NCBI GenBank assembly: GCA_944389105.1
Contig: CALXLD010000029.1
Location: forward strand, 1 to 40,232
Origin: an uncultured Spirochaetaceae bacterium
Lineage (GTDB): Bacteria > Spirochaetota > Spirochaetia > Sphaerochaetales > Sphaerochaetaceae
Length of the DNA: 40,232 nucleotides
Reading direction: 5' to 3'
Shown: positions 33,031 to 40,232 of the stretch, one piece after another
Numbering within the stretch: the first letter of the stretch is position 1
Layout: each line of letters starts with the position of its first letter
Notes under the pieces: generated by a model
The model's input: only the letters and a program-made list of their open reading frames with translations
Database searches by the model: none
What the model was told of the DNA's origin: nothing
Position numbers and translations under genes: made by a program

Positions 33031-33912
33031 TTGAACACCCGACGTCTTAAAAACTATTTAATTGCATATCTGCTTTTAGCCCCGAGCATAATTTTTCTCG
33101 GAGTATTCACATTCTATCCAATACTATATTCAATCTGGACTAGTCTGTTCACAAGGATTTCTGGCAATTCCCTATTTATCGGATTAGGAAATTACATTGA
33201 AATGTTTGAGAGTTCTGAGTTCAGGGAAGTTCTTAAAAATAACCTTATTTATGCCGTATTCAGCACAGTTCCAGCGGTCCTTTTCGGCCTTATTCTTTCA
33301 ATTGTATTGAATTCAGAGCTGAAAGGTAGGGGGTTCTATCGGTTTGCAATGTTCTATCCAACTATTCTTCCTATTGCGACTGCTTCAATGATCTGGGTTT
33401 TCCTGCTTTCCCAATCAATTGGTTTTGTAAACCACATACTTGATAAAATCGGTATAGCCTCAGGAATAGACTGGGTCAATTCATCTCCATATGCTATGGT
33501 ATCCATTATTGTTGTGTACATCTGGAAATATTCTGGATATTATATGCTCCTTTTCCTTTCAGGTCTGCAGTCAATTGATGAAAGCCTGTATGAAGAAGCA
33601 TATCTGGAAGGAGCTAATGTATTTACAAGGATAAGGAAGATTACTCTGCCTCTGTTGTCTCCAACAACCTTCTTCGTCGTACTGCTTGCAATAGTCAACT
33701 CATTCCAGGCTGTTGATCAGATTTATGTAATGACAAAGGGGGGACCACATAATTCAACGAATGTTCTTCTTTATTACATTTATGAATACGGTTTTGTTTA
33801 TTGGGATACAGGTAAGGCAAGCGGAGCTTCTTCTGTTTTGTTCCTGATTCTTCTTACTGTTACATTCTTTTACTATTTTGGTCTTCAGAAAACAGTTAAT
33901 TATGAGAGATGA
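33031..33912 (+). CDS. Sugar ABC transporter permease (MalF/UgpA-like)
   Basis: A 293-residue inner-membrane permease with six segments. The cytoplasmic EAA loop is EEAYLEGANVFTRIRKITLP, which contacts the ATPase. It starts with TTG 33031, with AGGAGA eight bases upstream. It follows the binding-protein gene after the hairpin and is followed closely by the second permease gene. Membrane segments: the first is YLIAYLLLAPSIIFLGVFTF. No ATPase gene lies in the operon, so a shared one (MsmK/UgpC-type) elsewhere is assumed. Confidence 0.9.
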   Translation: MNTRRLKNYLIAYLLLAPSIIFLGVFTFYPILYSIWTSLFTRISGNSLFIGLGNYIEMFESSEFREVLKNNLIYAVFSTVPAVLFGLILSIVLNSELKGRGFYRFAMFYPTILPIATASMIWVFLLSQSIGFVNHILDKIGIASGIDWVNSSPYAMVSIIVVYIWKYSGYYMLLFLSGLQSIDESLYEEAYLEGANVFTRIRKITLPLLSPTTFFVVLLAIVNSFQAVDQIYVMTKGGPHNSTNVLLYYIYEYGFVYWDTGKASGASSVLFLILLTVTFFYYFGLQKTVNYER

Positions 33913-33916
33913 GAAT

Positions 33917-34753
33917 ATGGTAGAACGCAAGAATACTCTTACAAACATTCTGAAATATGCAATTCTTATTATTGCTTCATTGATAATCCTTTTCCCTCTT
34001 TTGTGGATGATTTCTGTATCATTTAAGACAAAGCTGGAATTGTTTTCAAATCCATATGATATTCTGCCGGAGCAGATCAATCTTGATAATTATATTACAG
34101 CATGGGGGTATGCTCCATTTGGAAGTTATTATATAAATACAATCGTGATTTCATTTGGGCTTCTGTTTATTCAGATTATAACTGTTACAATGGCTGCTTT
34201 CGCTTTTGCCAGAATGGAATTTCCTGGAAAGAATCTGCTGTTTATTCTTTTCCTGACGCAGCTGATGATTACAGCACAAAGCACAATTTATCCGAATTAC
34301 ATGACAGTTAGCCGCTTAGGATTGCTGGATACTAAAATAGGAGTGATGCTTCCTTATATTGCTTCTGCAATGGGAACTTTTCTGCTGCGGCAGGCATTTA
34401 TGGCATTGCCGTTGTCTTTGGAAGATGCTGGAAAACTTGATGGCTGTAATATTTTGCAGATGATCGTGCATGTTTTTATTCCGCAGGTTAAATCATCTTT
34501 GCTTGCTTTCGCGATTATGAGTGTTACTAATCACTGGAATGAATTCTTATGGCCACTGCTTGTTACTGAAAGTGATAATAGCAGACCTTTGACTGTAGGG
34601 CTAACAATATTTGCACAGCAGGCTGAAGGAGGAGCGGAATGGAGTCTGCTTATGGCAGCAACGCTTATGGTTTCATTGCCTCTATTGCTTGCATTCCTGA
34701 TTTTCCAGAAGCTGTTTGTCCAGGCATTTGTATCATCCGGACTGAAAGGATAA
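33917..34753 (+). CDS. Sugar ABC transporter permease (MalG/UgpE-like)
   Basis: A 278-residue permease with six membrane segments and the EAA loop EDAGKLDGCNILQMIVHVFI. ATG 33917 is used, five bases after the first permease's stop; ATG 33902 and an earlier in-frame start overlap that gene, and no Shine-Dalgarno decides clearly. The pair of permeases would form the transport channel with a common ATPase. The gene is followed after four bases by the phosphoesterase gene. Confidence 0.88.
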   Translation: MVERKNTLTNILKYAILIIASLIILFPLLWMISVSFKTKLELFSNPYDILPEQINLDNYITAWGYAPFGSYYINTIVISFGLLFIQIITVTMAAFAFARMEFPGKNLLFILFLTQLMITAQSTIYPNYMTVSRLGLLDTKIGVMLPYIASAMGTFLLRQAFMALPLSLEDAGKLDGCNILQMIVHVFIPQVKSSLLAFAIMSVTNHWNEFLWPLLVTESDNSRPLTVGLTIFAQQAEGGAEWSLLMAATLMVSLPLLLAFLIFQKLFVQAFVSSGLKG

Positions 34754-34757
34754 TTCT

Positions 34758-35549
34758 ATGAGAATAGCATTGATATCTGATTTACATAACAGCAAGATTA
34801 CAATCGAGTATAGGCCAGGTGGTTCTGTTGCCAGATTGCTTCCAGCTTTTCTAGATGAACTCAGAAAAAATGAAATTGACATTGTTGTTGAGCTCGGTGA
34901 TCGGGTAGGGAATATTGCTCACGACCATGATCTGGAAAATCTGATTGAAGTTTCGGATATATTCTCACAAACGGATTTCCCGGTTTTCCATTTAATGGGG
35001 AATCATGATTTGCATTTTCTTTCTGAGAATGAAAATCTATCAATTCTTGGAATGAATTCAAGTTATTATGCAATTGATTCATTTCCTTTTAAACTGATCT
35101 TTTTGAATACTTCGGAGCTGATTGCGGATGGAGTGATAATGCCTGGGAAAAATCAGATAGAATGGCTGAAAAAGGAGATAGAAGATTCTGATAAGAAAAT
35201 AGTTTTATTCAGTCATCATCCATTAATCTGCCAGAATCAGACAGGCAATCCATTTTTCATTGATAATCCTCATGGGTATAAAGTCAAAGATGAAAGACAA
35301 ATGTTACAGTTTGCTTCAGGTGGTAATGTCCTAGCTTCATTTAATGGCCATGTGCATTGGAGTTACTGTACTTTGGAAAAAGGCGTACCCTTTATATCGG
35401 TGCCATCATTTGTTGAGAGTTTTCCTGATACTGAAAATGCCCCCGGCAGTTTCATGATTGCTGATATAAATGAGAAATTGATTGATGTAAGTCTAGAAAC
35501 TCTCTTTCCCAGAAGAACAATTGGAAGGGTCGTTTTGCCGATAGGATAA
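34758..35549 (+). CDS. Calcineurin-like metallophosphoesterase
   Basis: A 263-residue metal-dependent phosphatase or phosphodiesterase. All five motifs are seen: ISDLHNS (D8, H10), ELGDRVG, LMGNHDLHFL, FSHHPLI, and NGHVHWSY. No signal peptide, so cytosolic. Its gene lies four bases after the permease gene and five bases before the MgtC-like gene, so it is within the operon. It probably removes a phosphate or splits a phosphodiester from the imported compound or its product. Cyclic-nucleotide or glycerophosphodiester activity is possible; neither is shown. Confidence 0.87.
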   Translation: MRIALISDLHNSKITIEYRPGGSVARLLPAFLDELRKNEIDIVVELGDRVGNIAHDHDLENLIEVSDIFSQTDFPVFHLMGNHDLHFLSENENLSILGMNSSYYAIDSFPFKLIFLNTSELIADGVIMPGKNQIEWLKKEIEDSDKKIVLFSHHPLICQNQTGNPFFIDNPHGYKVKDERQMLQFASGGNVLASFNGHVHWSYCTLEKGVPFISVPSFVESFPDTENAPGSFMIADINEKLIDVSLETLFPRRTIGRVVLPIG

Positions 35550-35554
35550 CCATA

Positions 35555-36244
35555 ATGAATGAAATATTGCTGGAAAACTATTCATCATCAGATTCTGAAA
35601 GCGTTATTTTTAAAATTGTCCTCACAATCATCTGCAGCTGTTTGCTAGGGTGGGAAAGGGCAAGAAAAAAGAGACCTGCGGGTGTCCGGACTTTTATGTT
35701 AGTCTCTTTAGGTGCTTGTCTTATTGGTATGCTTGGAGTTTTTATAAGCCAGAATATCGGGAACGCTGATCCATCAAGGCTTGGTGCACAGGTTATTAGC
35801 GGTATTGGATTTATTGGTGCTGGAACGATTATACTTAATGGGTACCATCAGATAAAGGGATTGACTACGGCTGCAGGTTTATGGGTGGCCGCATGTATAG
35901 GTCTTAGTATTGGTATAGGTTTTATTGTGCCAGCTTGTATTGTTACTTTTGCAATTTCCGTAATCATGATTCCTTTAGACAAGCTTGAAATCAGATTTTT
36001 ATCCCGCATAGCATATCTGAATGTGATGGTTATAATAAATAAGAATATTGATCTTGCAATGTTTTTCAGAAGCCTGAATAATTGCAATTCTCTGAAAATA
36101 ACAGATATTGAAATCTTTCCTTGCCAGAATACTTCCTCTACGGTTTTTTATCTTATGCTGAAGCTTTATGAAAATACAGATCGTCAGACTGTACTTCAGC
36201 GGATTCAGAATACAAATGGCGTTGATTACGCAGAAATCATATAA
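35555..36244 (+). CDS. MgtC/SapB-family membrane protein
   Basis: A 229-residue protein with an MgtC membrane domain (residues about 15-140, with LLGWERARKKRPAGVRTFML and VISGIGFIGAGTII) and a cytoplasmic C-terminal domain of about 85 residues, similar in place to the ACT-like domain of MgtC. Salmonella MgtC adjusts phosphate uptake and ATP synthase activity under low magnesium (known of the family). Its position in a carbohydrate operon, five bases after the phosphoesterase gene, is unusual. Function here is open. Confidence 0.87.
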   Translation: MNEILLENYSSSDSESVIFKIVLTIICSCLLGWERARKKRPAGVRTFMLVSLGACLIGMLGVFISQNIGNADPSRLGAQVISGIGFIGAGTIILNGYHQIKGLTTAAGLWVAACIGLSIGIGFIVPACIVTFAISVIMIPLDKLEIRFLSRIAYLNVMVIINKNIDLAMFFRSLNNCNSLKITDIEIFPCQNTSSTVFYLMLKLYENTDRQTVLQRIQNTNGVDYAEII

Positions 36245-36257
36245 AAGGAGAAAGAAT

Positions 36258-37145
36258 ATGATTTTTACGGTATGTTTAAGTCCTGCCTTCCAAAAAATCC
36301 TTGTTTTCAGTAATTTTGGAATTGATAAGGTGAATCGTAGTAAAAAGATAATTGAAACAATAGGTGGAAAGGGAATAAATGCAGCTCGTGCAGCGGCTCT
36401 TTTATCTGATAATGTTAAAGCTCTTACTGTTTTGGGAGGCGCAAGACGCAAAGAATTCATTGAATATGCCAAGAAGGATAGAATAAGTCTAATATATGCA
36501 GAGGCTCACTCAGATATAAGAACTTGTTACACCTTGCTGAACTCTGCAGATAATTCCTGTACTGAAATAGTAGAAGAATCACCTGAAATAGAAAAAAGTG
36601 TATTGGAAGAATTCAAATTAAAGTTTGAAGATGCAATTAAAACATTCAAGCCTAGCTATATTTTGTTCTCTGGTTCTGTTCCTAAGGGAACAGGGGCGTC
36701 GTATATACCGGAATTAGTTAGGGTCGCTTCGTCGAATAATATTGAAGTAATGCTTGATATGACAGGTAGATTACTTGCGGATTCCTGCTGTTATGGAAGG
36801 GGCATTATCAAAGTAAATGAAAGAGAATTCCATTCGGTTTTCGCATCTGATATACCATATGAGGATCTTTCGGTTGAGATTATAAGGAAGATATCAAAGG
36901 ATATTTTCAAAAATAATGGGTACCGAACAATCATTACCAGAGGAGAAGATGATACACTGGTTTTTTATGATAATGAGATCCTGAATTTTCCAACAAAACA
37001 TGTAGCTGCTTTCAATACAACAGGATGTGGTGATGTTTTTGCAGGAGCATTGCTTGGTGTCATTGATAGTGGTGAATCGTATTTGAAGGCAGTTGAAGCG
37101 GCTCAGATAGCTGCGGCAGATAAAGCTTGTCAGAGATTAGATTAG
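36258..37145 (+). CDS. PfkB-family sugar kinase (FruK/LacC-like)
   Basis: A 295-residue kinase of the 1-phosphofructokinase / tagatose-6-phosphate kinase branch of PfkB. Opening MIFTVCLSPAFQKIL and IGGKGINAARAA are typical of that branch. The catalytic signature reads NTTGCGDVFAGALLG, with GCGD where GAGD is usual; the Asp base is present. ATG 36258 is preceded by AAAGGAG seven bases upstream; an earlier in-frame start lies inside the MgtC gene. It would phosphorylate a sugar phosphate or sugar arriving through the transporter. Last gene of the locus. Confidence 0.87.
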   Translation: MIFTVCLSPAFQKILVFSNFGIDKVNRSKKIIETIGGKGINAARAAALLSDNVKALTVLGGARRKEFIEYAKKDRISLIYAEAHSDIRTCYTLLNSADNSCTEIVEESPEIEKSVLEEFKLKFEDAIKTFKPSYILFSGSVPKGTGASYIPELVRVASSNNIEVMLDMTGRLLADSCCYGRGIIKVNEREFHSVFASDIPYEDLSVEIIRKISKDIFKNNGYRTIITRGEDDTLVFYDNEILNFPTKHVAAFNTTGCGDVFAGALLGVIDSGESYLKAVEAAQIAAADKACQRLD

Positions 37146-37204
37146 CCTCTGTATTAAAGTCAGAGATAGGGTATTCTTTTCATTTGCCCATTTCATATGC
37201 TGGA

Positions 37205-37210
37205 TATTAT
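37205..37210 (+). promoter_or_regulatory. -10 box of GNAT gene, possibly leaderless
   Basis: TATTAT (five of six) ends nine bases before ATG 37220. No Shine-Dalgarno is present. A short hairpin with CTCTG and CAGAG near 37147-37166 could end the kinase transcript. Confidence 0.35.
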
Positions 37211-37219
37211 CTTTAGCTC

Positions 37220-37702
37220 ATGTTAGAGATTATTCCTGGTTATGATCATCTCTCCGATATAAGAGATCTTTTTGCTGAGTATACGAAGATGCTTGTTGCT
37301 ACAGATCCGTCTTTTCAGCTCTATCTTGATCTTCAGCATTATGATACAGAGGAGAAGAATCCTGCAGAGAAATACATGAGTCCTGAAGGAAGACTATATT
37401 TAGCTTTATATGATAATACAGCTGCAGGCTGTATAGCTCTTCGGAAGCTTGATGATGAGAAAGCTGAACTGAAGAGATTATATGTCCGCCCGGAATTCAG
37501 GGGCAGGGGAATTGCCAGGGCTTTGTCAGAGCGGATAATCAAAGAAGCTTCAGATATTGGATATCGCTGGATTTATCTGGACACTCTCCCAGAGCTTGCC
37601 GGAGCTGTGAAGCTGTATGAAAAGCTTGGGTTTGAACAGACAGCCTACTATAATGATAGCCCCTGTGATAGTACTTTATTCTATAGAAAAAATTTAAAAT
37701 GA
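37220..37702 (+). CDS. GNAT-family N-acetyltransferase
   Basis: A 160-residue acetyltransferase that transfers acetyl from acetyl-CoA to an amine. The CoA motif is VRPEFRGRGIARALSERII (R/Q-x-x-G-x-G/A pattern), and LYEKLGFEQTAYYN is the usual C-terminal part. Substrate not predictable. Single gene between the carbohydrate locus and a 340-base non-coding stretch. There is no Shine-Dalgarno. Confidence 0.88.
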   Translation: MLEIIPGYDHLSDIRDLFAEYTKMLVATDPSFQLYLDLQHYDTEEKNPAEKYMSPEGRLYLALYDNTAAGCIALRKLDDEKAELKRLYVRPEFRGRGIARALSERIIKEASDIGYRWIYLDTLPELAGAVKLYEKLGFEQTAYYNDSPCDSTLFYRKNLK

Positions 37703-38041
37703 TATAAGTATAATATTTTATTTATATTTAAATTTAGTCTAAAATACAATGTTCCCAACTTAATCACTATATATTCGATTTAATATCATGATGAAGGGTA
37801 GCTAGTCATTAAGAGCTGGCCCATGAAAAGATTCTACTGACGTCGAGCATGAATATTAGCTATATAATCCGATAGTAGAAAATATTAGCAGCTATTCTTC
37901 ATTTCCTTCGTGTATTACTCTTTCGAGACAGTAATGACTTGCTGAGATACTAATAAGTACATTAGAAATCATGTCGCTTGAATTCGGTGAAGAAAGCAAT
38001 CTCGAAAGATATTGTTAAGATTTAAGACTAATAATCAAACC
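37703..38041. other. Intergenic stretch without recognisable gene
   Basis: 339 bases, AT-rich at its left end. It holds only short repeated words (AATATTAGCTAT and AATATTAGCAGCTATT around 37851-37900). No ORF, RNA gene, hairpin terminator or mobile-element end could be recognised. Confidence 0.5.
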
Positions 38042-38572
38042 TTAAGGGTTTGTTCCAGGATACCTCTCATAGTTCGCATCCTCTGGATAAAGCTCTGCAT
38101 ACCTCCTGAATACATCGCTCACCTTGAGCCCCGCAGCCGCAGCATACTCCTCAACCTTGTGCATCGTTATCGTCCCTGCTTTGCTCCTGAAGTCAACATT
38201 AACCCCAGATCTCTCCCTTCCCATCCTCCTTGCCATTTCAGCCCTGCACATGCCGGATTCCGTATTCTCCTTCATCATCCTCTGTATGACCCCAAGAAGC
38301 TTCTTCCTTGAGTGGATTACAGGCTTGAACATAGAAGAAGGAACAAGTGAGTAATCAGATTCTTTCTCAAGCATATATGCGAAGTCATATATGTTCACTC
38401 CCAATGGATAGAGCAGCGTCTCAAGTGTTGAAAGGTATAAGGACCAGAGAGGAGATGAATAGGCAGAGGAGAGGTAGGCGGAAGAAACGGGAAGAGCAAG
38501 GCCATTCCGTTCATAGGCGAGGAGGATGATGAGCAGAGCCTTCCTGGAGAATACCGGGACAAAGGAAAACAT
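38042..38572 (-). CDS. Hypothetical protein with XRE-like C-terminal region
   Basis: A 176-residue protein of unknown function. The N-terminal part is hydrophobic and rich in Ser, Leu and Tyr (RKALLIILLAYERNGLALPV, then many short Ser/Tyr runs). The C-terminal 70 residues resemble a helix-turn-helix of XRE type: AEMARRMGRERSGVNVDFRS, then TITMHKVEEYAAAAGLKVSD, the pattern of a DNA-binding domain with its last helix. ATG 38572 has AAGGGGG seven bases upstream. No neighbour on its strand. DNA binding is an inference from the pattern. Confidence 0.6.
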   Translation of the reverse strand: MFSFVPVFSRKALLIILLAYERNGLALPVSSAYLSSAYSSPLWSLYLSTLETLLYPLGVNIYDFAYMLEKESDYSLVPSSMFKPVIHSRKKLLGVIQRMMKENTESGMCRAEMARRMGRERSGVNVDFRSKAGTITMHKVEEYAAAAGLKVSDVFRRYAELYPEDANYERYPGTNP

Positions 38573-38803
38573 AAGAAAACCCCCTTAAGGACAATCATCG
38601 GGCAATGGAGGAGATAAATCAAGGGAAAAGATAGATAAATAACTGCAGGGGAAGGAGATACGCGCGCGGGCTACACACGTGCGAGGGGAGCATGGAAACA
38701 CGCAATATGTCAACATCGGGAAGCACGGGAAAGAGAAGAAAGGATAAATTCCATGAAACCGTAATATACCGCAGGCAGGTAAGGGCAATATTTTTGAAGA
38801 AAG
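38573..38803. other. Purine-rich non-coding stretch
   Basis: 231 bases between divergent genes, strongly purine-rich on the plus strand (runs such as GGCAATGGAGGAGATAAAT). It has no ORF with a ribosome-binding site. It contains the GGGCTACACACGTGC motif at 38668-38682 and GCGCGCG before it. A structured RNA or a long leader on either strand cannot be excluded. Confidence 0.4.
38668..38682 (+). other. 15-base match to a universal 16S rRNA segment
   Basis: GGGCTACACACGTGC is the conserved bacterial 16S rRNA sequence near E. coli position 1220-1235. The flanks do not match 16S rRNA, so this is no rRNA gene fragment of useful length. It may be chance or a remnant. Confidence 0.35.
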
Positions 38804-38816
38804 TTGAACAAAACGC

Positions 38817-38847
38817 TTGACAAAACGGAACCGGGGGGGGGTAGGCT
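38817..38847 (+). promoter_or_regulatory. Promoter of lipoprotein gene containing a poly-G tract
   Basis: A perfect -35 TTGACA (38817-38822) and a weak -10 TAGGCT (38842-38847) are separated by 19 bases, of which the last nine are G. A spacer of 17 is best for most sigma-70 promoters, so a loss of two G would strengthen the promoter. GGAGG at 38866-38870 and ATG 38879 follow. Confidence 0.5.
38833..38841 (+). repeat. Homopolymeric G9 tract
   Basis: Nine consecutive G, by far the longest homopolymer of G or C in the window. It lies 38 bases upstream of the lipoprotein ATG, inside the predicted promoter spacer. Confidence 0.95.
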
Positions 38848-38878
38848 GTTTGTAGTAAAAATTTCGGAGGAAACAACA

Positions 38879-40114
38879 ATGAGAAAAATTCTTGTTGGTC
38901 TTATTGCGATCACAATGCTGTTTGCTTTTACAGCTTGTGAGCAGCAGCCCTTAACAGGTCAGCCTGTTGGTATGACAGCAACTGCTTCAAAAACAAACTA
39001 TCTTGTTGGACAGGAAGTTGAACTTTCAACAATTTCTGCAACAGTAGATTTTTCAGGTAATGTTTCAAAGACATTCTCAGGAGCAGAGTTAACTTTTCTT
39101 GGAGATAAAGAAATAAGTGAAGGTGAAAATGTTCTTTCATTTGCTTATGGTAAAGTTAGCCCATCTGGAAGTGGAGTAACTGGTGATTATGTTGGTGCAA
39201 GTGTAACTGTTTATGGTTACGTTGCCAAAATTGTTACTTTGAACAATATGCCAACAACAGCAGTAAAGGGAAAAGATGGTACTATCACTCTTGATACTGC
39301 AGCTGTAACAGCAACTGTCGTCGATGAAAAGGGAAATACTTATGAAGTTGCAGCAGATGATGTTGAAGTATCGGCCGCAGTCGCAGCAACTGTTGGTTCT
39401 CAGCCAGTAACAATAAGCAGTGTTACTGTATATGGAGAGGATGTTCTTGCTGCTACAACAACAACTGGTTTTACAGTAGAAGTTACAGAAGAAACTACAC
39501 CATCCAAAACATTTACAGGATATACACTTGATTTTACAAGTGAAGCATGGATTGATGATTCATATGCATGGAGTCTTGTAGAGAACTATTCTGATGGTAG
39601 CAAGGTTACAGTTGCAAAAAACGATACTTGGAGTGGAGTAAAGAGCAATTACATTATCATTTCCGCTGATGATGGTGATGGAAACGCTGAAACAACAATT
39701 TCTGATGTTCCTTCAGAATATACTCAGTATACACAGACTGTTACAATTCTTGAGAAGGCAAATCCTGCTAAGGGTGAGTATTCAATGATTTTCCCGAAAG
39801 GAGAGAATTCCATTTCAGAAAAAGTAGCTTCTGATGATGTAGTTTTCTATGACATTTCTTCTGATAATGTTACAGCAAACCTTACAAAGGCTAATATAAA
39901 GATTAAGGTTACAAACCTTCTTAATACATCAAAGGATGGTACAAGCCAGGAATATATGGCTGATGCTAATTACACCGTAAGTCATCAGAGAGTTGATGAG
40001 ACAAACTGGTATGGAATTATTGAAGTTAACTACACAATAAAGGGCGATCCTGTAAGAGAAGCTTTTGAGGTTACTCTTGCTAAGACATCTGCACAGGAGC
40101 TACCTGACGCATAA
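38879..40114 (+). CDS. Surface lipoprotein with Ig-like beta domains
   Basis: A 411-residue lipoprotein. The start is ATG 38879 with GGAGG eight bases upstream; an earlier frame start at 38804 crosses the poly-G promoter and is rejected. Signal peptide RKILVGLIAITMLFAFTAC with the lipid-modified Cys at residue 20, in a permissive spirochaete-style lipobox. The rest is rich in Thr, Ser, Val and Ala, without further Cys, in beta-strand patterns of bacterial Ig-like modules (YLVGQEVELSTISATVDFSG, then ITLDTAAVTATVVDEKGNTY). No enzyme motif. It is probably displayed on the cell surface or in the periplasm and may vary in expression through the G tract. Confidence 0.8.
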   Translation: MRKILVGLIAITMLFAFTACEQQPLTGQPVGMTATASKTNYLVGQEVELSTISATVDFSGNVSKTFSGAELTFLGDKEISEGENVLSFAYGKVSPSGSGVTGDYVGASVTVYGYVAKIVTLNNMPTTAVKGKDGTITLDTAAVTATVVDEKGNTYEVAADDVEVSAAVAATVGSQPVTISSVTVYGEDVLAATTTTGFTVEVTEETTPSKTFTGYTLDFTSEAWIDDSYAWSLVENYSDGSKVTVAKNDTWSGVKSNYIIISADDGDGNAETTISDVPSEYTQYTQTVTILEKANPAKGEYSMIFPKGENSISEKVASDDVVFYDISSDNVTANLTKANIKIKVTNLLNTSKDGTSQEYMADANYTVSHQRVDETNWYGIIEVNYTIKGDPVREAFEVTLAKTSAQELPDA

Positions 40115-40125
40115 AATTTAGCCTG

Positions 40126-40144
40126 TCTCTGTTTTAAACAGAGA
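40126..40144 (+). terminator. Hairpin after lipoprotein gene
   Basis: TCTCTGTTT and AAACAGAGA facing each other with one central T. There is no T-tract after it, so it may be an intercistronic stem before the gene starting at 40172. Confidence 0.5.
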
Positions 40145-40171
40145 TGGGAACTTCTTTCTGGGAGGAAGACT

Positions 40172-40232
40172 ATGGAAGAAAAAAAGTCCCTCCGCCAGAG
40201 GATTCCTAATGAGAAGCGTCAGGAATGCTTGA
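40172..40232 (+). CDS. Start of a truncated gene, unknown
   Basis: ATG 40172 has GGGAGGA six bases upstream. Only the first 20 residues (MEEKKSLRQRIPNEKRQECL) lie in the window and run open to its end. It is probably cotranscribed with the lipoprotein gene, since 57 bases separate them. The product cannot be assigned. Confidence 0.5.
   Translation, partial: MEEKKSLRQRIPNEKRQECL

Noticed and set aside
36168..36257. N-terminal extension of the PfkB kinase
   Set aside because: It lies in the MgtC gene; ATG 36258 has AAAGGAG and gives the usual kinase N-terminus.
38012..38529. Plus-strand ORFs opposite the HTH-like gene
   Set aside because: No Shine-Dalgarno or motif; the minus-strand frame has AAGGGGG and a domain-like pattern.
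38804..38878. Start of the lipoprotein at 38804
   Set aside because: This part crosses the -35 box and the G tract and destroys the lipoprotein signal; ATG 38879 fits much better. If translated, the G tract would cause frame-shifting, but no start signal supports this.
1..40232. CRISPR arrays, tRNA genes, insertion sequences and prophage genes
   Set aside because: No regularly spaced repeats, no cloverleaf with a GGTTCGA-type arm outside coding DNA, no transposase or phage structural gene were found by eye.

Overview
The window is bacterial chromosome, about 40 kb, gene-dense and without phage, insertion sequence, CRISPR or tRNA. It begins inside the 3' end of a 23S rRNA gene, followed by 5S rRNA. 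Periplasmic-type signal peptides, a lipoprotein with a permissive lipobox (FTAC) and the overall gene set fit a Gram-negative-type spirochaete, possibly a host-associated Sphaerochaetaceae or Treponema relative. That placement is inference; no 16S gene is present to confirm it.

Layout. (1) 1-6.8 kb: rRNA 3' end, typA, xth, an orphan ParA ATPase with a small ribbon-helix-helix partner, and a Rep/PcrA/UvrD helicase. (2) 7-11.8 kb, minus strand: a MarR regulator and two half-transporters that form a heterodimeric ABC exporter, then an XRE-S24 repressor. (3) 12-18.8 kb, plus strand: a GntR/FCD regulator and a sugar-acid operon (IlvD/Edd dehydratase, Gfo/Idh oxidoreductase, TIM-barrel isomerase, GntP permease), followed by a membrane protein of unknown role. 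(4) 18.8-22.1 kb, minus strand: a Panacea-type antitoxin with what looks like a broken toxin, then PAP2-like, rRNA m5C methyltransferase and DUF362-ferredoxin genes. (5) 22.1-28.1 kb: the oxidative TCA branch, with acn-icd on plus converging on gltA on minus; gltA sits between a beta-hydroxyacid dehydrogenase and a HAD hydrolase. Together these make 2-oxoglutarate from oxaloacetate and acetyl-CoA. (6) 28.2-37.7 kb: a MATE exporter, then an AT-rich carbohydrate locus (NarL-type histidine kinase and regulator, sugar-binding protein, two permeases, metallophosphoesterase, MgtC-like protein, PfkB kinase) and a GNAT acetyltransferase. The locus has no transport ATPase. (7) 38-40.2 kb: an HTH-like orphan gene, a purine-rich non-coding stretch, a surface lipoprotein and the start of one more gene.

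Points worth a second look are: a run of nine G between a consensus -35 box and the lipoprotein gene, which looks like a phase-variation switch; at least five genes with no Shine-Dalgarno and a -10 box 6-9 bases from the ATG, suggesting leaderless mRNAs; the Panacea antitoxin with a truncated but well-initiated toxin frame; the ParA/RHH pair; and a 14-bp tandem operator in front of the sugar-acid operon. All functional calls come from reading motifs by eye; no database search was run.
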